Assembly (NCBI RefSeq): GCF_004360155.1
Contig: NZ_SAIS01000018.1
Location: forward strand, 28,753 to 92,752
DNA: 64,000 bases
DNA from: Paraglaciecola marina
GTDB lineage: Bacteria; Pseudomonadota; Gammaproteobacteria; Enterobacterales; Alteromonadaceae
Direction: 5' to 3'
The first letter of the stretch is position 1. Each line of letters starts with the position of its first letter. The position numbers and the translations under genes are program-made. The notes under the pieces are model-generated. The model was not told where the DNA came from. It saw nothing but the letters and a program-made list of their open reading frames with translations, and did no database searches. Of this stretch, positions 49,598 to 58,478 are shown in pieces.

Positions 49598-50332
49598 TTA
49601 GGCTCTGCGCATATTTTCAAATAAAGAAGGCTCCCAAGGACGCATAGCCATTAATAATCCAATATGCTGCCTTTTATTTAACGGTAAATCTGAATCTTCA
49701 AGATTAAGAGCAGCCGCTTCTTTGGTTAATAGGTTTAACTTACGCTGAATAATATCAATAGAAGACTGAGAGTAGCGCCCCCTCAGGTAAAACCTAAATA
49801 ACCATTGCTCATTTTGTTTGGGCGCCATAAATTTAATTAACACCTCTTTTTCCATAAACCGCTCCAGCGGCCCACCAGGTATCCATCTAAAATCTTGAGC
49901 AATCAGAGACTTAAAATGGTTATTAGGTAATAAATCAATTATTTTCAATTTATCTAATCTTGCCAATAGCCTAATACACTCAAGTTTATCAATATCATAG
50001 TAGTTTACAATTTCGTCAAATTTCCACGCATCACGAACACATACAGCAATCAAAAGCAATTTAGGGTCTGCCAATAACTCGCTTTCTTGTTCAACCGTCA
50101 ACTGACTAATTTGTTGCACCTGCTTTTGAGTTAACGCGAACAAATCAGCCATAGTCATATTAAGTACATCACATATTTGCTCTAAACGCTGCAGCGTAAA
50201 ACTCTGAGTCGAAAAAATACGCTTAATATTCGCTTCACTCATATCTAACCTAACCGCGATATCTTTGTAAGTAATGTGTTGCTGTCTAAGTAACGACTTT
50301 AATGTTTGATTAATTTGACTTATCTGACTCAC
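49598..50332 (-). CDS. XRE-family helix-turn-helix regulator
   Basis: A 244-residue regulator with an N-terminal Cro/C1-type HTH (ITYKDIAVRLDMSEANIKRIFSTQSFTLQRLEQICDVLNM, split here as residues 20-38 and 39-59) and an unknown C-terminal domain of about 180 residues that may bind a ligand. It sits convergent to the ABC operon and probably controls it or itself, since an AAGTGTTAA half-site lies upstream of it and AGTGTTAACACT upstream of the operon. This link is inferred. Confidence 0.82.
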   Translation of the reverse strand: MSQISQINQTLKSLLRQQHITYKDIAVRLDMSEANIKRIFSTQSFTLQRLEQICDVLNMTMADLFALTQKQVQQISQLTVEQESELLADPKLLLIAVCVRDAWKFDEIVNYYDIDKLECIRLLARLDKLKIIDLLPNNHFKSLIAQDFRWIPGGPLERFMEKEVLIKFMAPKQNEQWLFRFYLRGRYSQSSIDIIQRKLNLLTKEAAALNLEDSDLPLNKRQHIGLLMAMRPWEPSLFENMRRA

Positions 50333-50478
50333 GTTAATCCTATTAGCCTATAAAAGTATCAATAAACTATACCAAAAGTGTTAATCAAGTATACATAATT
50401 CAAAACTGTTTACGTTTTAAATACTGCAGCATAAAGTTATTGAGCATTTCATAAGCAATAAATAATTAAGGAATAACA

Positions 50479-50859
50479 ATGAAAATAACTATCAAGGCGT
50501 TAATATTTTCACTCTCATTGGGTGCGTTACCGGCTTTAGCGGCAGACTCTGCACATCACACCTCAAAGGCCAGTAAACACTCGGCACTAGCAGTTACACA
50601 TAGTGTCGCCTCTACCGCAACCGTTGCAAGCGCTGTTATTGCCACACCTGTGATTGTCGTAGGAAGTGCAGCTGTAGTTGCAGGTACCGCCAGTATGCAG
50701 GCTGGTTCGGTACTGGCAGATTCTTCAAACCATAGTGTTGAACCATCAAATAAAAATAGCGGCCCATTAGTCATCACAGAAACCACCATTACCGCTGATC
50801 CTGCACCTAACCAAACTATAAAAATCCAACAAAAACAAACTATTACACATACTCAGTAG
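50479..50859 (+). CDS. Small secreted hypothetical protein
   Basis: A 126-residue protein with a Sec signal peptide (KALIFSLSLGALPALA, cleavage after about residue 22). A Ser/His-rich stretch follows, then a hydrophobic Ala/Val/Gly-rich segment (VIATPVIVVGSAAVVAGTA) that could insert in a membrane, and a hydrophilic Thr/Gln-rich tail. No family was recognised. AAGGAA precedes the ATG. The DUF2145 gene follows 55 bp downstream, so the pair may be co-transcribed. Confidence 0.7.
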   Translation: MKITIKALIFSLSLGALPALAADSAHHTSKASKHSALAVTHSVASTATVASAVIATPVIVVGSAAVVAGTASMQAGSVLADSSNHSVEPSNKNSGPLVITETTITADPAPNQTIKIQQKQTITHTQ

Positions 50860-50914
50860 CTAATCTTAGGCTTGCTGGGGTAACACCTAGCAGGCTTTAA
50901 TAAATGAGGTCACG

Positions 50915-51709
50915 ATGAAAAAATATATATTAATCGCGCTTATCAGCATATTTAGTGTCAATGTCAATGCTGGCAGTCAAGCAAACCAGCCAGCAACAAT
51001 TGCCCCAGAGAAGATTATTAAATTTGCAAAAGATGTTGAAAAGTATGCCGCACAGCAAGGTGCAAGAGCATTTATCATTGCCCGAGTAGGAAGACCCAAA
51101 AAAGACCTGCCTAAAGGTATTCACTATACCCATACAGCAATTGCTGTGTATTCAACGATCCAATTAGATCATGGTGAAACTGCAAAAGGCTATGCTATTC
51201 ATAACCTATATCAAGTTGACGGTAAACCAAATCGTAGCCAATTGATTCAAGACTACCCTGTAGATTTTTTCTGGGGAGCTCAGCAGTTAAAAGCAGGAAT
51301 AATTATTCCCAGTGATGAAATTCAAACAAGGCTTATAAACCTAATTGCCACAGGTAAAAACACACAATTACATAATCCCAAATATTCAGTTATTGCTAAC
51401 CCTATGAATAGTCAAAAGCAAAATTGTACTGAATATACGCTGGACCTAATAAACGCAGCCATTTATGAAACAACAAATATCCCACAACTTAAGGCTAACA
51501 CTCGGGCGCACTTCACCCCGCAAAGAGTTAAAACAAATCGTTTTAAACTTATGTTTGGCTCTATGTTAATGGATGACGTTACCACTAAAGATCACTCAGG
51601 TAATATCGCTACCGCAACCTTTGGTGCAATCAACAACTACCTGCAACAATATGACTTAGCCAAGCATAGCGTTAACTTTTACGGAGAAGGAAATTTGATA
51701 ATTCTTTAA
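50915..51709 (+). CDS. DUF2145 domain-containing periplasmic protein
   Basis: A 264-residue protein with a Sec signal (YILIALISIFSVNVNA). The body matches DUF2145: an ARAFIIARVGRP segment, HYTHTAIAVYS with a candidate His, YAIHNLYQ, and KQNCTEYTLDLINAA with a candidate Cys. The Cys and His placement resembles a papain/NlpC-like fold, so a peptidase or amidase role is possible but unproven. It follows the small secreted protein gene. Confidence 0.8.
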   Translation: MKKYILIALISIFSVNVNAGSQANQPATIAPEKIIKFAKDVEKYAAQQGARAFIIARVGRPKKDLPKGIHYTHTAIAVYSTIQLDHGETAKGYAIHNLYQVDGKPNRSQLIQDYPVDFFWGAQQLKAGIIIPSDEIQTRLINLIATGKNTQLHNPKYSVIANPMNSQKQNCTEYTLDLINAAIYETTNIPQLKANTRAHFTPQRVKTNRFKLMFGSMLMDDVTTKDHSGNIATATFGAINNYLQQYDLAKHSVNFYGEGNLIIL

Positions 51710-51759
51710 AACGACTAATCCCCTGAGCATATTCAATCTTTTTAAAAAGCGAGAAATAT

Positions 51760-52200
51760 TTAGGATTGAGAGGCATCCATTGTATTTGCAATTCGGTCAA
51801 TTAGTTGGGTACCTAATTTAGTCTCAGTAATTGCTTGCTCTAAGTTACCCTCAGATAAAGCGACCTCTATCTTCTTCTTTTGATTACGTAGTTCCGTTGC
51901 TAGGCTAATTAAACTAACATATTCGGAGTTACGGGGATCACGAGTCACTGAATCATAGCTACTGAGGATCCTCACGTAATCATCCATTTGCTGAGTTGTC
52001 TCTCTGACCAGTTGAAATTCAATATCACTCGACTTCCAACTTATATTTGTCCAAGCAGGTGATGCCACTAAAGCAAAACCAAATAAAGTTAAGAAACAAG
52101 TTAATGTTAAATTGGCTCGACTTTCTCGTTGGATATACTTAAATACCACTGCAGATAAAAGTACACCACCAAATATGACACTGACTATGGTTAAATCCAT
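51760..52200 (-). CDS. Hypothetical membrane-anchored protein with helical C-terminus
   Basis: A 146-residue protein with two N-terminal hydrophobic segments (TIVSVIFGGVLLSAVVF and LTLTCFLTLFGFALVASPAW). A hydrophilic helical domain follows (about residues 55-140, ELRNQKKKIEVALSEGNLEQAITETK) that may be a coiled coil. No family was recognised. A TTG start at 52212 is possible, but ATG 52200 follows GGAG at a good distance. It is convergent with the DUF2145 gene. Confidence 0.65.
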   Translation of the reverse strand: MDLTIVSVIFGGVLLSAVVFKYIQRESRANLTLTCFLTLFGFALVASPAWTNISWKSSDIEFQLVRETTQQMDDYVRILSSYDSVTRDPRNSEYVSLISLATELRNQKKKIEVALSEGNLEQAITETKLGTQLIDRIANTMDASQS

Positions 52201-52559
52201 TTTACTCTCCAAATACTATCAACGATATTAGCTTCCATCTCATAAGGAATACTTAACATTATTTTCTTTAAGTATAGGCCCATTTAAATACTCAATAATA
52301 GGATTGTTTGCTCTGACTGCTAATTTAATTCAACGTTAATATCCTTTTGAACAGCACAGCGGAGCAAAATGAGTATTTACTGAGTTCACAGTTGAATTAA
52401 GTAATTGTATCCTTTATTTTAGTTCCACAGACTATGCTACTTATACTTTTTAGGTAGTATGTAGTAATTCAGCCTATTCTTTATCACTTTCATTACTTTA
52501 GCAGCAAACGTATCCAAAACGAGTGACTATCGTTTACCTACGACAACGAGGACAAGACC
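52201..52559. other. Intergenic region between the hypothetical gene and iorA-like gene
   Basis: A 359-bp AT-rich gap between divergent genes. Apart from the ribosome-binding site GAGGACAAG before ATG 52560, no RNA gene, strong promoter or palindrome was recognised. Confidence 0.4.
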
Positions 52560-53057
52560 ATGATTAAGTTTACCATAAACGGTAAAACTCGAGAGTTTTC
52601 GGGTGATCCAACTACTCCCGTACTGTGGTATTTGCGCGACGAACTGCAACTAACAGGACCTAAATTTGGGTGCGGTATGGCACAGTGCGGCGCATGTACA
52701 GTTCATATAGATGGCGTTGCACAGCGCTCTTGTGTATTGCCTGTATCAGCCGTGTCAGGCAGCAGAATAACCACTATTGAGGGATTGAGTGAAGATGGTG
52801 AACATCCTGTTCAACAAGCCTGGGTGGAACACAAAGTGCCCCAGTGTGGTTATTGCCAATGTGGACAAATGATGCAAGCCGCTAGTTTACTGGCCAGCAA
52901 CCCAACACCAAGTGATGATGAAATTGTACAGAGTATGTCTGGTAATATTTGTCGGTGTGGAACCTATCCACGCATCCATAAAGCAATTAAGTCAGCCTCA
53001 AAAGCTATGGCATCGGTACAGTACTATGTCCCTGATACCAAAGGGGAAGAAGCATGA
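52560..53057 (+). CDS. (2Fe-2S)-binding subunit of a molybdenum hydroxylase (IorA-like)
   Basis: A 165-residue small subunit of the xanthine oxidase family, like isoquinoline 1-oxidoreductase alpha. The plant-type [2Fe-2S] cluster uses Cys38, Cys43, Cys46 and Cys58 ([16 protein letters not shown]). The second cluster uses Cys96, Cys99, Cys131 and Cys133 ([11 protein letters not shown] and [11 protein letters not shown]). It passes electrons from the Mo site of the next gene's product. Its stop overlaps the IorB-like start as ATGA. Confidence 0.92.
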   Translation: MIKFTINGKTREFSGDPTTPVLWYLRDELQLTGPKFGCGMAQCGACTVHIDGVAQRSCVLPVSAVSGSRITTIEGLSEDGEHPVQQAWVEHKVPQCGYCQCGQMMQAASLLASNPTPSDDEIVQSMSGNICRCGTYPRIHKAIKSASKAMASVQYYVPDTKGEEA

Positions 53058-55309
53058 GCCAATATTTTGATTTAAGCCGTCGCGGCTTTTTAAAGTCTAG
53101 CGCCACTGTGGGTGCCTTAGTGTTTGGTACATATTTAGCCGGTGGCGCACCAAGAGTTATAGCTGGGGTGCTTGCAAAGCCTTCTGAATCTGCAAAGCGT
53201 GCCAATTTATTTGTGGCACTGCGCCCAGATGGCATAGTAGAAATTACTTGTCATCGTTCTGAAATGGGCCAACAAATTCGTACTGCAATCGCGCAAATAG
53301 TAGCAGACGAAATGGAGGCTGCATGGGATCAGGTTGTGGTGATTCAAGGAAAGGGTGACCCGAAATACGGAGACCAAAATACTGATGGTTCTCGGAGTAT
53401 TCGATACAATATGCAGCGGTTACGAGAGATGGGCGCAAGTGTTCGTTATCTTATGCGTGAGGCTGCAGCAAAACGCTGGAATGTATCGATAGATTCATGT
53501 TCTGCCGAACAGCACAAGGTAACCCATAGCTCTGGTAAAAGCTTAAGTTATGCAGATTTGGTAAGTGATGCTTTAAACTTAACCCCGCCAGATGCTGATA
53601 AAGTACCTCTTAAAAAGCGCAGTGAGTGGCGATATATCAATACCGCCATGGAACATATTGATTTAAAAGATATTGTTACCGGTAAAGCTACTTTTGCAGC
53701 AGATGTATTAGAGCCAAAAGCTTTAATTGCTGTGGTGGTAAGGCCTCCTGTGGTTGGAGGAAAAGCCAAGAGTTTTGATGCCACAGCTGCCAAAGCTATT
53801 GCTGGTGTGGTAGATGTTATTGAAATTCCAGCGCCTACTGGGGCACCGCAATTTCAACCTAAAGGCGGTGTGGCGATTATTGCCAAAAACACTTGGGCAG
53901 CCATAAAAGGTCGTAGGGCATTAACCGTTTCTTGGGACGATGGCAAAAATGGTGATTACAATTCAGAAGCATTTAAAAAAGACCTATTAGCCACAGTCGC
54001 TTCACCTCAATCTTCAGTACGTAAAATAGGGGATGCGGAGAACATTTTAGCCAAGGCTAGTAATAAGTTGGTGGCCGATTACTATGCGCCCCACTTAGCA
54101 CAAGCGCCTATGGAGCCGCCTTGTGCAACCGCTATGTACCATAAAGATAGAGTGGATGTGTGGGCTGCTACCCAAAACCCACAGGCAGACATGGCGACAG
54201 TTGCAGCTATGGTTGGCATGGATAAAGAGCAAATAAATGTTCATGTCACTATGCTAGGTGGCGGTTTTGGTCGAAAGTCTAAGCCTGACTTTTCAGCAGA
54301 AGCTGCTTATCTTTCGATGAAAACTGGCAAAGCAATCCGTGTTCAATGGACCCGTGAAGATGATATTCAAAACAGTTTTTACCATGCTGTATCGGCGCAA
54401 CATATCGAAGCGTCTCTTGATAAAAATGGCGCCATAGAAGCCTATTTGCATCGCACCGCATTTTCACCTATTGCATCTACTTTTATAGAAGGTGCCACTG
54501 CCCCCCTTGGCTTTGAGTTGCGTTTAGGGTTTACCGATAACCCTATAAACACACCCAACATGAAATTGGAGAGCGGAGAAGCGCCGGCAAAAACCAGAGT
54601 TGGTTGGATGCGTTCAGTATCCAATATTTTCCATGCTTTTGCTGTGCAGTCATTTATCGCTGAAGCAGCCCATAAAGCTGGACGGGATCAAAAAGACTAT
54701 TTACTAGACACTATCGGTCCCGACCGTATTCTAGATGTTACTGAACAGAATGCAGAATACGATAACTACGGCGCTGATAAAGCCACCTATCCACTAGACA
54801 TAAGTAGGTTACGACAAGTTATTGAGAAAGTGGCTGATATGAGTAACTGGGGAAGAAAGCTTCCTAAAGGGCGAGGATTAGGCATTGCCGCTCACAGAAG
54901 CTTTTTAACCTATGTGGCAACAGTTGTAGAAGTCGAGGTTTCTGAAAGTGGTGAGCTAGATATTATTAAGTCTTGGGTAAGCATTGATGCAGGTACGGTG
55001 GTGAATACTGATACGGTTAAAAACCAAGTTCAAGGTGGTTCTATATACGGTATAACAGCGGCTATTAGTAAAGGTATCACCTTTGATGAAGGCCGTGTAC
55101 AGCAAAGTAATTTTCATGATTACCGAGTACCACGAATGAGTGATTCACCTCTTGACGTAGAGGTGGAAATTATACCAAGTAACGCACCTCCAGCAGGTGT
55201 TGGTGAGCCAGCCACTCCGGTTTATGCTCCTGCATTATGCAATGCTATTTTTGCTGCTTGTGGCAAGCGTATTAGGCAGTTACCAATAGGTGATCAGCTA
55301 AAAGCCTAA
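53054..55309 (+). CDS. Molybdopterin-dependent aldehyde/N-heterocycle oxidoreductase large subunit (IorB-like)
   Basis: A 751-residue Mo hydroxylase of the IorB type, an aldehyde or N-heterocycle oxidoreductase acting in the periplasm. A Tat signal ([21 protein letters not shown], split as [13 protein letters not shown] and ALVFGTYL) has twin Arg at 9-10. The molybdopterin motif [20 protein letters not shown] and the active-site Glu718 in [17 protein letters not shown] are visible. The real substrate is unknown. Unlike some IorAB-type operons, no c-type cytochrome subunit gene lies next to it. Confidence 0.9.
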   Translation: MSQYFDLSRRGFLKSSATVGALVFGTYLAGGAPRVIAGVLAKPSESAKRANLFVALRPDGIVEITCHRSEMGQQIRTAIAQIVADEMEAAWDQVVVIQGKGDPKYGDQNTDGSRSIRYNMQRLREMGASVRYLMREAAAKRWNVSIDSCSAEQHKVTHSSGKSLSYADLVSDALNLTPPDADKVPLKKRSEWRYINTAMEHIDLKDIVTGKATFAADVLEPKALIAVVVRPPVVGGKAKSFDATAAKAIAGVVDVIEIPAPTGAPQFQPKGGVAIIAKNTWAAIKGRRALTVSWDDGKNGDYNSEAFKKDLLATVASPQSSVRKIGDAENILAKASNKLVADYYAPHLAQAPMEPPCATAMYHKDRVDVWAATQNPQADMATVAAMVGMDKEQINVHVTMLGGGFGRKSKPDFSAEAAYLSMKTGKAIRVQWTREDDIQNSFYHAVSAQHIEASLDKNGAIEAYLHRTAFSPIASTFIEGATAPLGFELRLGFTDNPINTPNMKLESGEAPAKTRVGWMRSVSNIFHAFAVQSFIAEAAHKAGRDQKDYLLDTIGPDRILDVTEQNAEYDNYGADKATYPLDISRLRQVIEKVADMSNWGRKLPKGRGLGIAAHRSFLTYVATVVEVEVSESGELDIIKSWVSIDAGTVVNTDTVKNQVQGGSIYGITAAISKGITFDEGRVQQSNFHDYRVPRMSDSPLDVEVEIIPSNAPPAGVGEPATPVYAPALCNAIFAACGKRIRQLPIGDQLKA

Positions 55310-55351
55310 GGCTAGATCTTGGGATTATAGAGCTTTAACTGAAGCTTTATT

Positions 55352-55387
55352 AGGGGCGGTAATAGTATACCGCACCTTTTTTATTAT
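55352..55387 (+). terminator. Terminator after the IorAB-like genes
   Basis: GCGGTA pairs with TACCGC, extended outward by AGG/CCT around a mismatch, and TTTTTTATTATTT follows. It overlaps the end of the convergent sterol-desaturase gene. Confidence 0.65.
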
Positions 55388-56136
55388 TTAGGTTTATAAA
55401 CATCCTTAAATATAAGCATTTCAGGTACTCTAGCTGAAGCACCATTGTAAAACCCAGTTTTTTCTACAAACGTTTTAGGGTTTTTAAAGGTGCCAAATAA
55501 AATATCAAAAACAGGTAAGTCAGAATAATTATAACCATGTATCCCTACGCCATGATGCACACTATGGCTTTCTGGGCGCTGTATAACATACCCTAGCCAT
55601 TGAGGAGTTTTGATATTAGTATGCTGAAACACTACTAAGAAAATCGAACCATATAAAAAGTAACTAGCAGCCTCAGGAGTCACGCCGATTATTACCACTA
55701 AACTTAGGCTCCCTAATAAGGTAAAGCCCGCCATATCAAGCGGGCTAAAATAGAATGCACCTAACACATCCACTCGCTCAACACTGTGGTGCATTTGGTG
55801 AAATACCCTCCACAAAACTTTACTTTTATGCATACTTCGGTGCCAAACATAAACCAATAACTCAAAAATTAATAAAGCAATAAAGGCAGCTAGAAATGGA
55901 TTTATATGCTCTAAATTAAATACCTGATATTCCATTAAATACTGGTCCCATAATAAAGGCAGGTAGGTAGATGAGTAGAAATACACCACAAATGAAATTG
56001 GGGCGCGTATATACCAGCCCTTCGCTGTCATTTGTTGCCGTCCAGGCTTCACGATTTCAGCTAGTAATAGCACATTTAGCATTCCTAAAATCATCAGTGA
56101 GACTGGATCAATTAAAATTTCCAATGGTGTAGGCAT
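55384..56136 (-). CDS. Sterol desaturase / fatty acid hydroxylase superfamily protein
   Basis: A 250-residue integral membrane di-iron protein. The histidine clusters are HRSMH (about residue 120), HQMHHSVER (about 133-141) and HSVHHGVG (about 193-200), set among four to five hydrophobic helices. The family includes C-5 sterol desaturases, carotenoid and fatty acid hydroxylases; the substrate is unknown. ATG 56136 is preferred over 56172 because GGAAAGG precedes it. It is divergent from the CadC-like regulator. Confidence 0.87.
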   Translation of the reverse strand: MPTPLEILIDPVSLMILGMLNVLLLAEIVKPGRQQMTAKGWYIRAPISFVVYFYSSTYLPLLWDQYLMEYQVFNLEHINPFLAAFIALLIFELLVYVWHRSMHKSKVLWRVFHQMHHSVERVDVLGAFYFSPLDMAGFTLLGSLSLVVIIGVTPEAASYFLYGSIFLVVFQHTNIKTPQWLGYVIQRPESHSVHHGVGIHGYNYSDLPVFDILFGTFKNPKTFVEKTGFYNGASARVPEMLIFKDVYKPK

Positions 56137-56292
56137 AATCCTTTCCTTTTTGTTAATTAAATTCCTAATCATTGTTTAAATTAAATGAAGATTTCACCTG
56201 AATTTTGGATAACAAATGGCTAATATTTAGCTAATACTTAGGATAAGGTAGTAACATTCTAGCCAGGGCTCATCTAGAACAGGGAGTTCTTA

Positions 56293-58179
56293 ATGAAATA
56301 CAAAGTCAACTTATTTGAAATTGATACCACCATGTTTTCGATAAAATGTGGCGTTCAGCCTGTACCCGTTGAACCTAAGGTTTTCGATTTAATTATTTAT
56401 TTAATTGAAAATCGACACATATTAGTAACGAGAGAAAACCTATTTAATAAGGTTTGGGCTGGTCGAGATGTATCAGATACCACACTAAGTAATCATATAA
56501 AAAGTGCTCGAAAGGCATTGGGAGATAATGGCGAGCAACAACTTATAATCAAAACAATTCGTGGCCGTGGCTATCAGTTTATTGGCGAGGTAACAGAATC
56601 AACAGATGAACCAGTAAGTAGCCATAAAACCACACCTAAGTTGCAAAATAAACAGCACTACCTCACTCGCCTCTTGATTTGGTTAACCTCTAGACACCTA
56701 ATTCTTCCTTTTTTGCTGCTATGTTTAGGAGTGCTTTGGTGGCTCAAACACCCCGGTTCTAACCTAGCTCCAGAACGCCCTTATGTGCTTGTACTGCCAT
56801 TTGAAGTATCAGGAATCGATGCAGAAAAATACCAAACCTTTGCCGATCAAAGCACCAGAGAAGTTATTCAAAACCTAAGAAAAATATCAGGCTTAAATGT
56901 GGTCCCAGCCACTTCCTCCTTCATGTTTAAACAAAACAAAAGCCATGCTTATATTAAAAATAAACTGCCTTCGATTCGATATATACTTTCAGCTAATATC
57001 AATATGTCGACAGGTACTAGATTACAGATTTCACCCGAATTGGACGACTTGAATACCGGTTCACTAGTTTGGTCAAAACACTATCAAAGTCGACTAGACG
57101 ACACCACTTTTTTCACTACCCAAGCTAAGGTTGCCGAATCAGTATCTAAGGCACTTAAGATAGCCATTCTTGAAAATGAAAAAGTCAGTTTGGCTAAATT
57201 TCCTACAGCGAACCTTAGGGCCTATGAATATTATATTGAGGGGCAACATAAGCGGGATTTATTAACCCATAAAGACTTACTAAAAGCTATAGACTTGTTT
57301 TCAGCAGCGATTAAATTAGACCCCGAATTTGAAGCGGCATACTTAGCAAAAGCAGATTCTTACCGACTTATAATGGCTTATTTTGATAAACCCGCAGATG
57401 TGCTCCCCTTTGTTATAGAGTCGGTCGCTGAAGTCTTAAAGTTAAACCCTAATTCAGCTCAAGCCAGAGCATCTTTAGGGTTAGCTTATGTTTTAGCATG
57501 GCGCTGGGAAGATGCATGGAATATGTTAACGCAGGCTCAAAACTTAGACTCAAACTTAGTATTAACTGAAATAGGATTTGCGCTATATTACTCAGCTATG
57601 GGCAATGTCCAAGATGTGTTCACATCCCTTGAACAAGCTAATCAAATGGACCCACTTAATATAGAGTTAGCTGATTGGGGCCATTGGGCTCTAGCAATGG
57701 TAGGTGAACTTGATGCAGCAATGCAATGGGCAGATAAACAATTACAACTGCACCCAAATGTAGGGATGTTGTTTAGTGGAGCGAGCGTCTCAGCCTCCTT
57801 AGCCAAGCAACATCAACGAGCCATTAGGCTAGCTCAACAGGGGGTGCAATTAGACTCTGGTGCCGCCTACCCTATCCTTGCTTTGGCACAAACCTACGGA
57901 CATGCCAATCAAGCTGATAGAATCCCCAGCTTAATAGAAAAAGCCAAGCAATATGACGGCTATTTATGCCCTTACGAAACAGCCATTACCTATTTATTGA
58001 TTGACGAAATAGATAAAGCATTTGAGCAATTTAATGAAGCGGTTGAGTATCGCTCAAATTGTTTGGTCTTTACTCGCAATGACCTGAGATTAATCAAGAT
58101 AAAAAATGATCCTCGTTACTTAGCCCTGCTCATCAGAATTGGCTTAGATGACAAATCTATTAAGGCTTATTCTAAATAG
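56293..58179 (+). CDS. CadC-like membrane-anchored winged-helix regulator with TPR repeats
   Basis: A 628-residue one-component regulator. It has an OmpR/PhoB-type winged helix (residues 5-98, DTTLSNHIKSARKALGDNG and TIRGRGYQFIGEV), one membrane helix (about 136-151), and a TolB/FlgO-like region (YVLVLPFEVSGIDAEKYQTF, about 155-295). The C-terminal TPR repeats (about 300-610, LNPNSAQARASLGLAYVLAW) probably sense a signal in the periplasm. Its targets are unknown; the divergent desaturase gene is a candidate. Confidence 0.87.
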   Translation: MKYKVNLFEIDTTMFSIKCGVQPVPVEPKVFDLIIYLIENRHILVTRENLFNKVWAGRDVSDTTLSNHIKSARKALGDNGEQQLIIKTIRGRGYQFIGEVTESTDEPVSSHKTTPKLQNKQHYLTRLLIWLTSRHLILPFLLLCLGVLWWLKHPGSNLAPERPYVLVLPFEVSGIDAEKYQTFADQSTREVIQNLRKISGLNVVPATSSFMFKQNKSHAYIKNKLPSIRYILSANINMSTGTRLQISPELDDLNTGSLVWSKHYQSRLDDTTFFTTQAKVAESVSKALKIAILENEKVSLAKFPTANLRAYEYYIEGQHKRDLLTHKDLLKAIDLFSAAIKLDPEFEAAYLAKADSYRLIMAYFDKPADVLPFVIESVAEVLKLNPNSAQARASLGLAYVLAWRWEDAWNMLTQAQNLDSNLVLTEIGFALYYSAMGNVQDVFTSLEQANQMDPLNIELADWGHWALAMVGELDAAMQWADKQLQLHPNVGMLFSGASVSASLAKQHQRAIRLAQQGVQLDSGAAYPILALAQTYGHANQADRIPSLIEKAKQYDGYLCPYETAITYLLIDEIDKAFEQFNEAVEYRSNCLVFTRNDLRLIKIKNDPRYLALLIRIGLDDKSIKAYSK

Positions 58180-58407
58180 CCTTACTGCCACATAATTTAC
58201 AATCAAAATTAACCTGTTATTTATTAGCTACTTAGTAATATCAGATGACTAGTTTTGATTATTTATAAACTCATGAATGGTAGCTTTTTATTGACACTAA
58301 CAGGCAGTCTATTTTTTCTTGAAAGTATCAGTATCAGTTATTTTTGAAGATTCCCTTAAGTACGCATGGGGTTTGATGTAGGTTAATACTGTATTTAAGA
58401 TGGGTTC

Positions 58408-58451
58408 ATAAAAAAGGCCCAAAAATATGATAAACACTTACTTTTGGGCCC
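58408..58451 (-). terminator. Terminator of the PL7-like lyase gene
   Basis: On the minus strand GGGCCCAAAA pairs with TTTTTGGGCC across a roughly 20-base loop, and TTTTTT follows. It lies 28 bp after the lyase stop. Confidence 0.75.
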
Positions 58452-58478
58452 AGCTAGTTATAGATTTTTAGATATAAA

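Noticed and set aside
50860..50914. Hairpin between the small secreted gene and the DUF2145 gene as a terminator
   Set aside because: The stem is imperfect and there is no T run after it.
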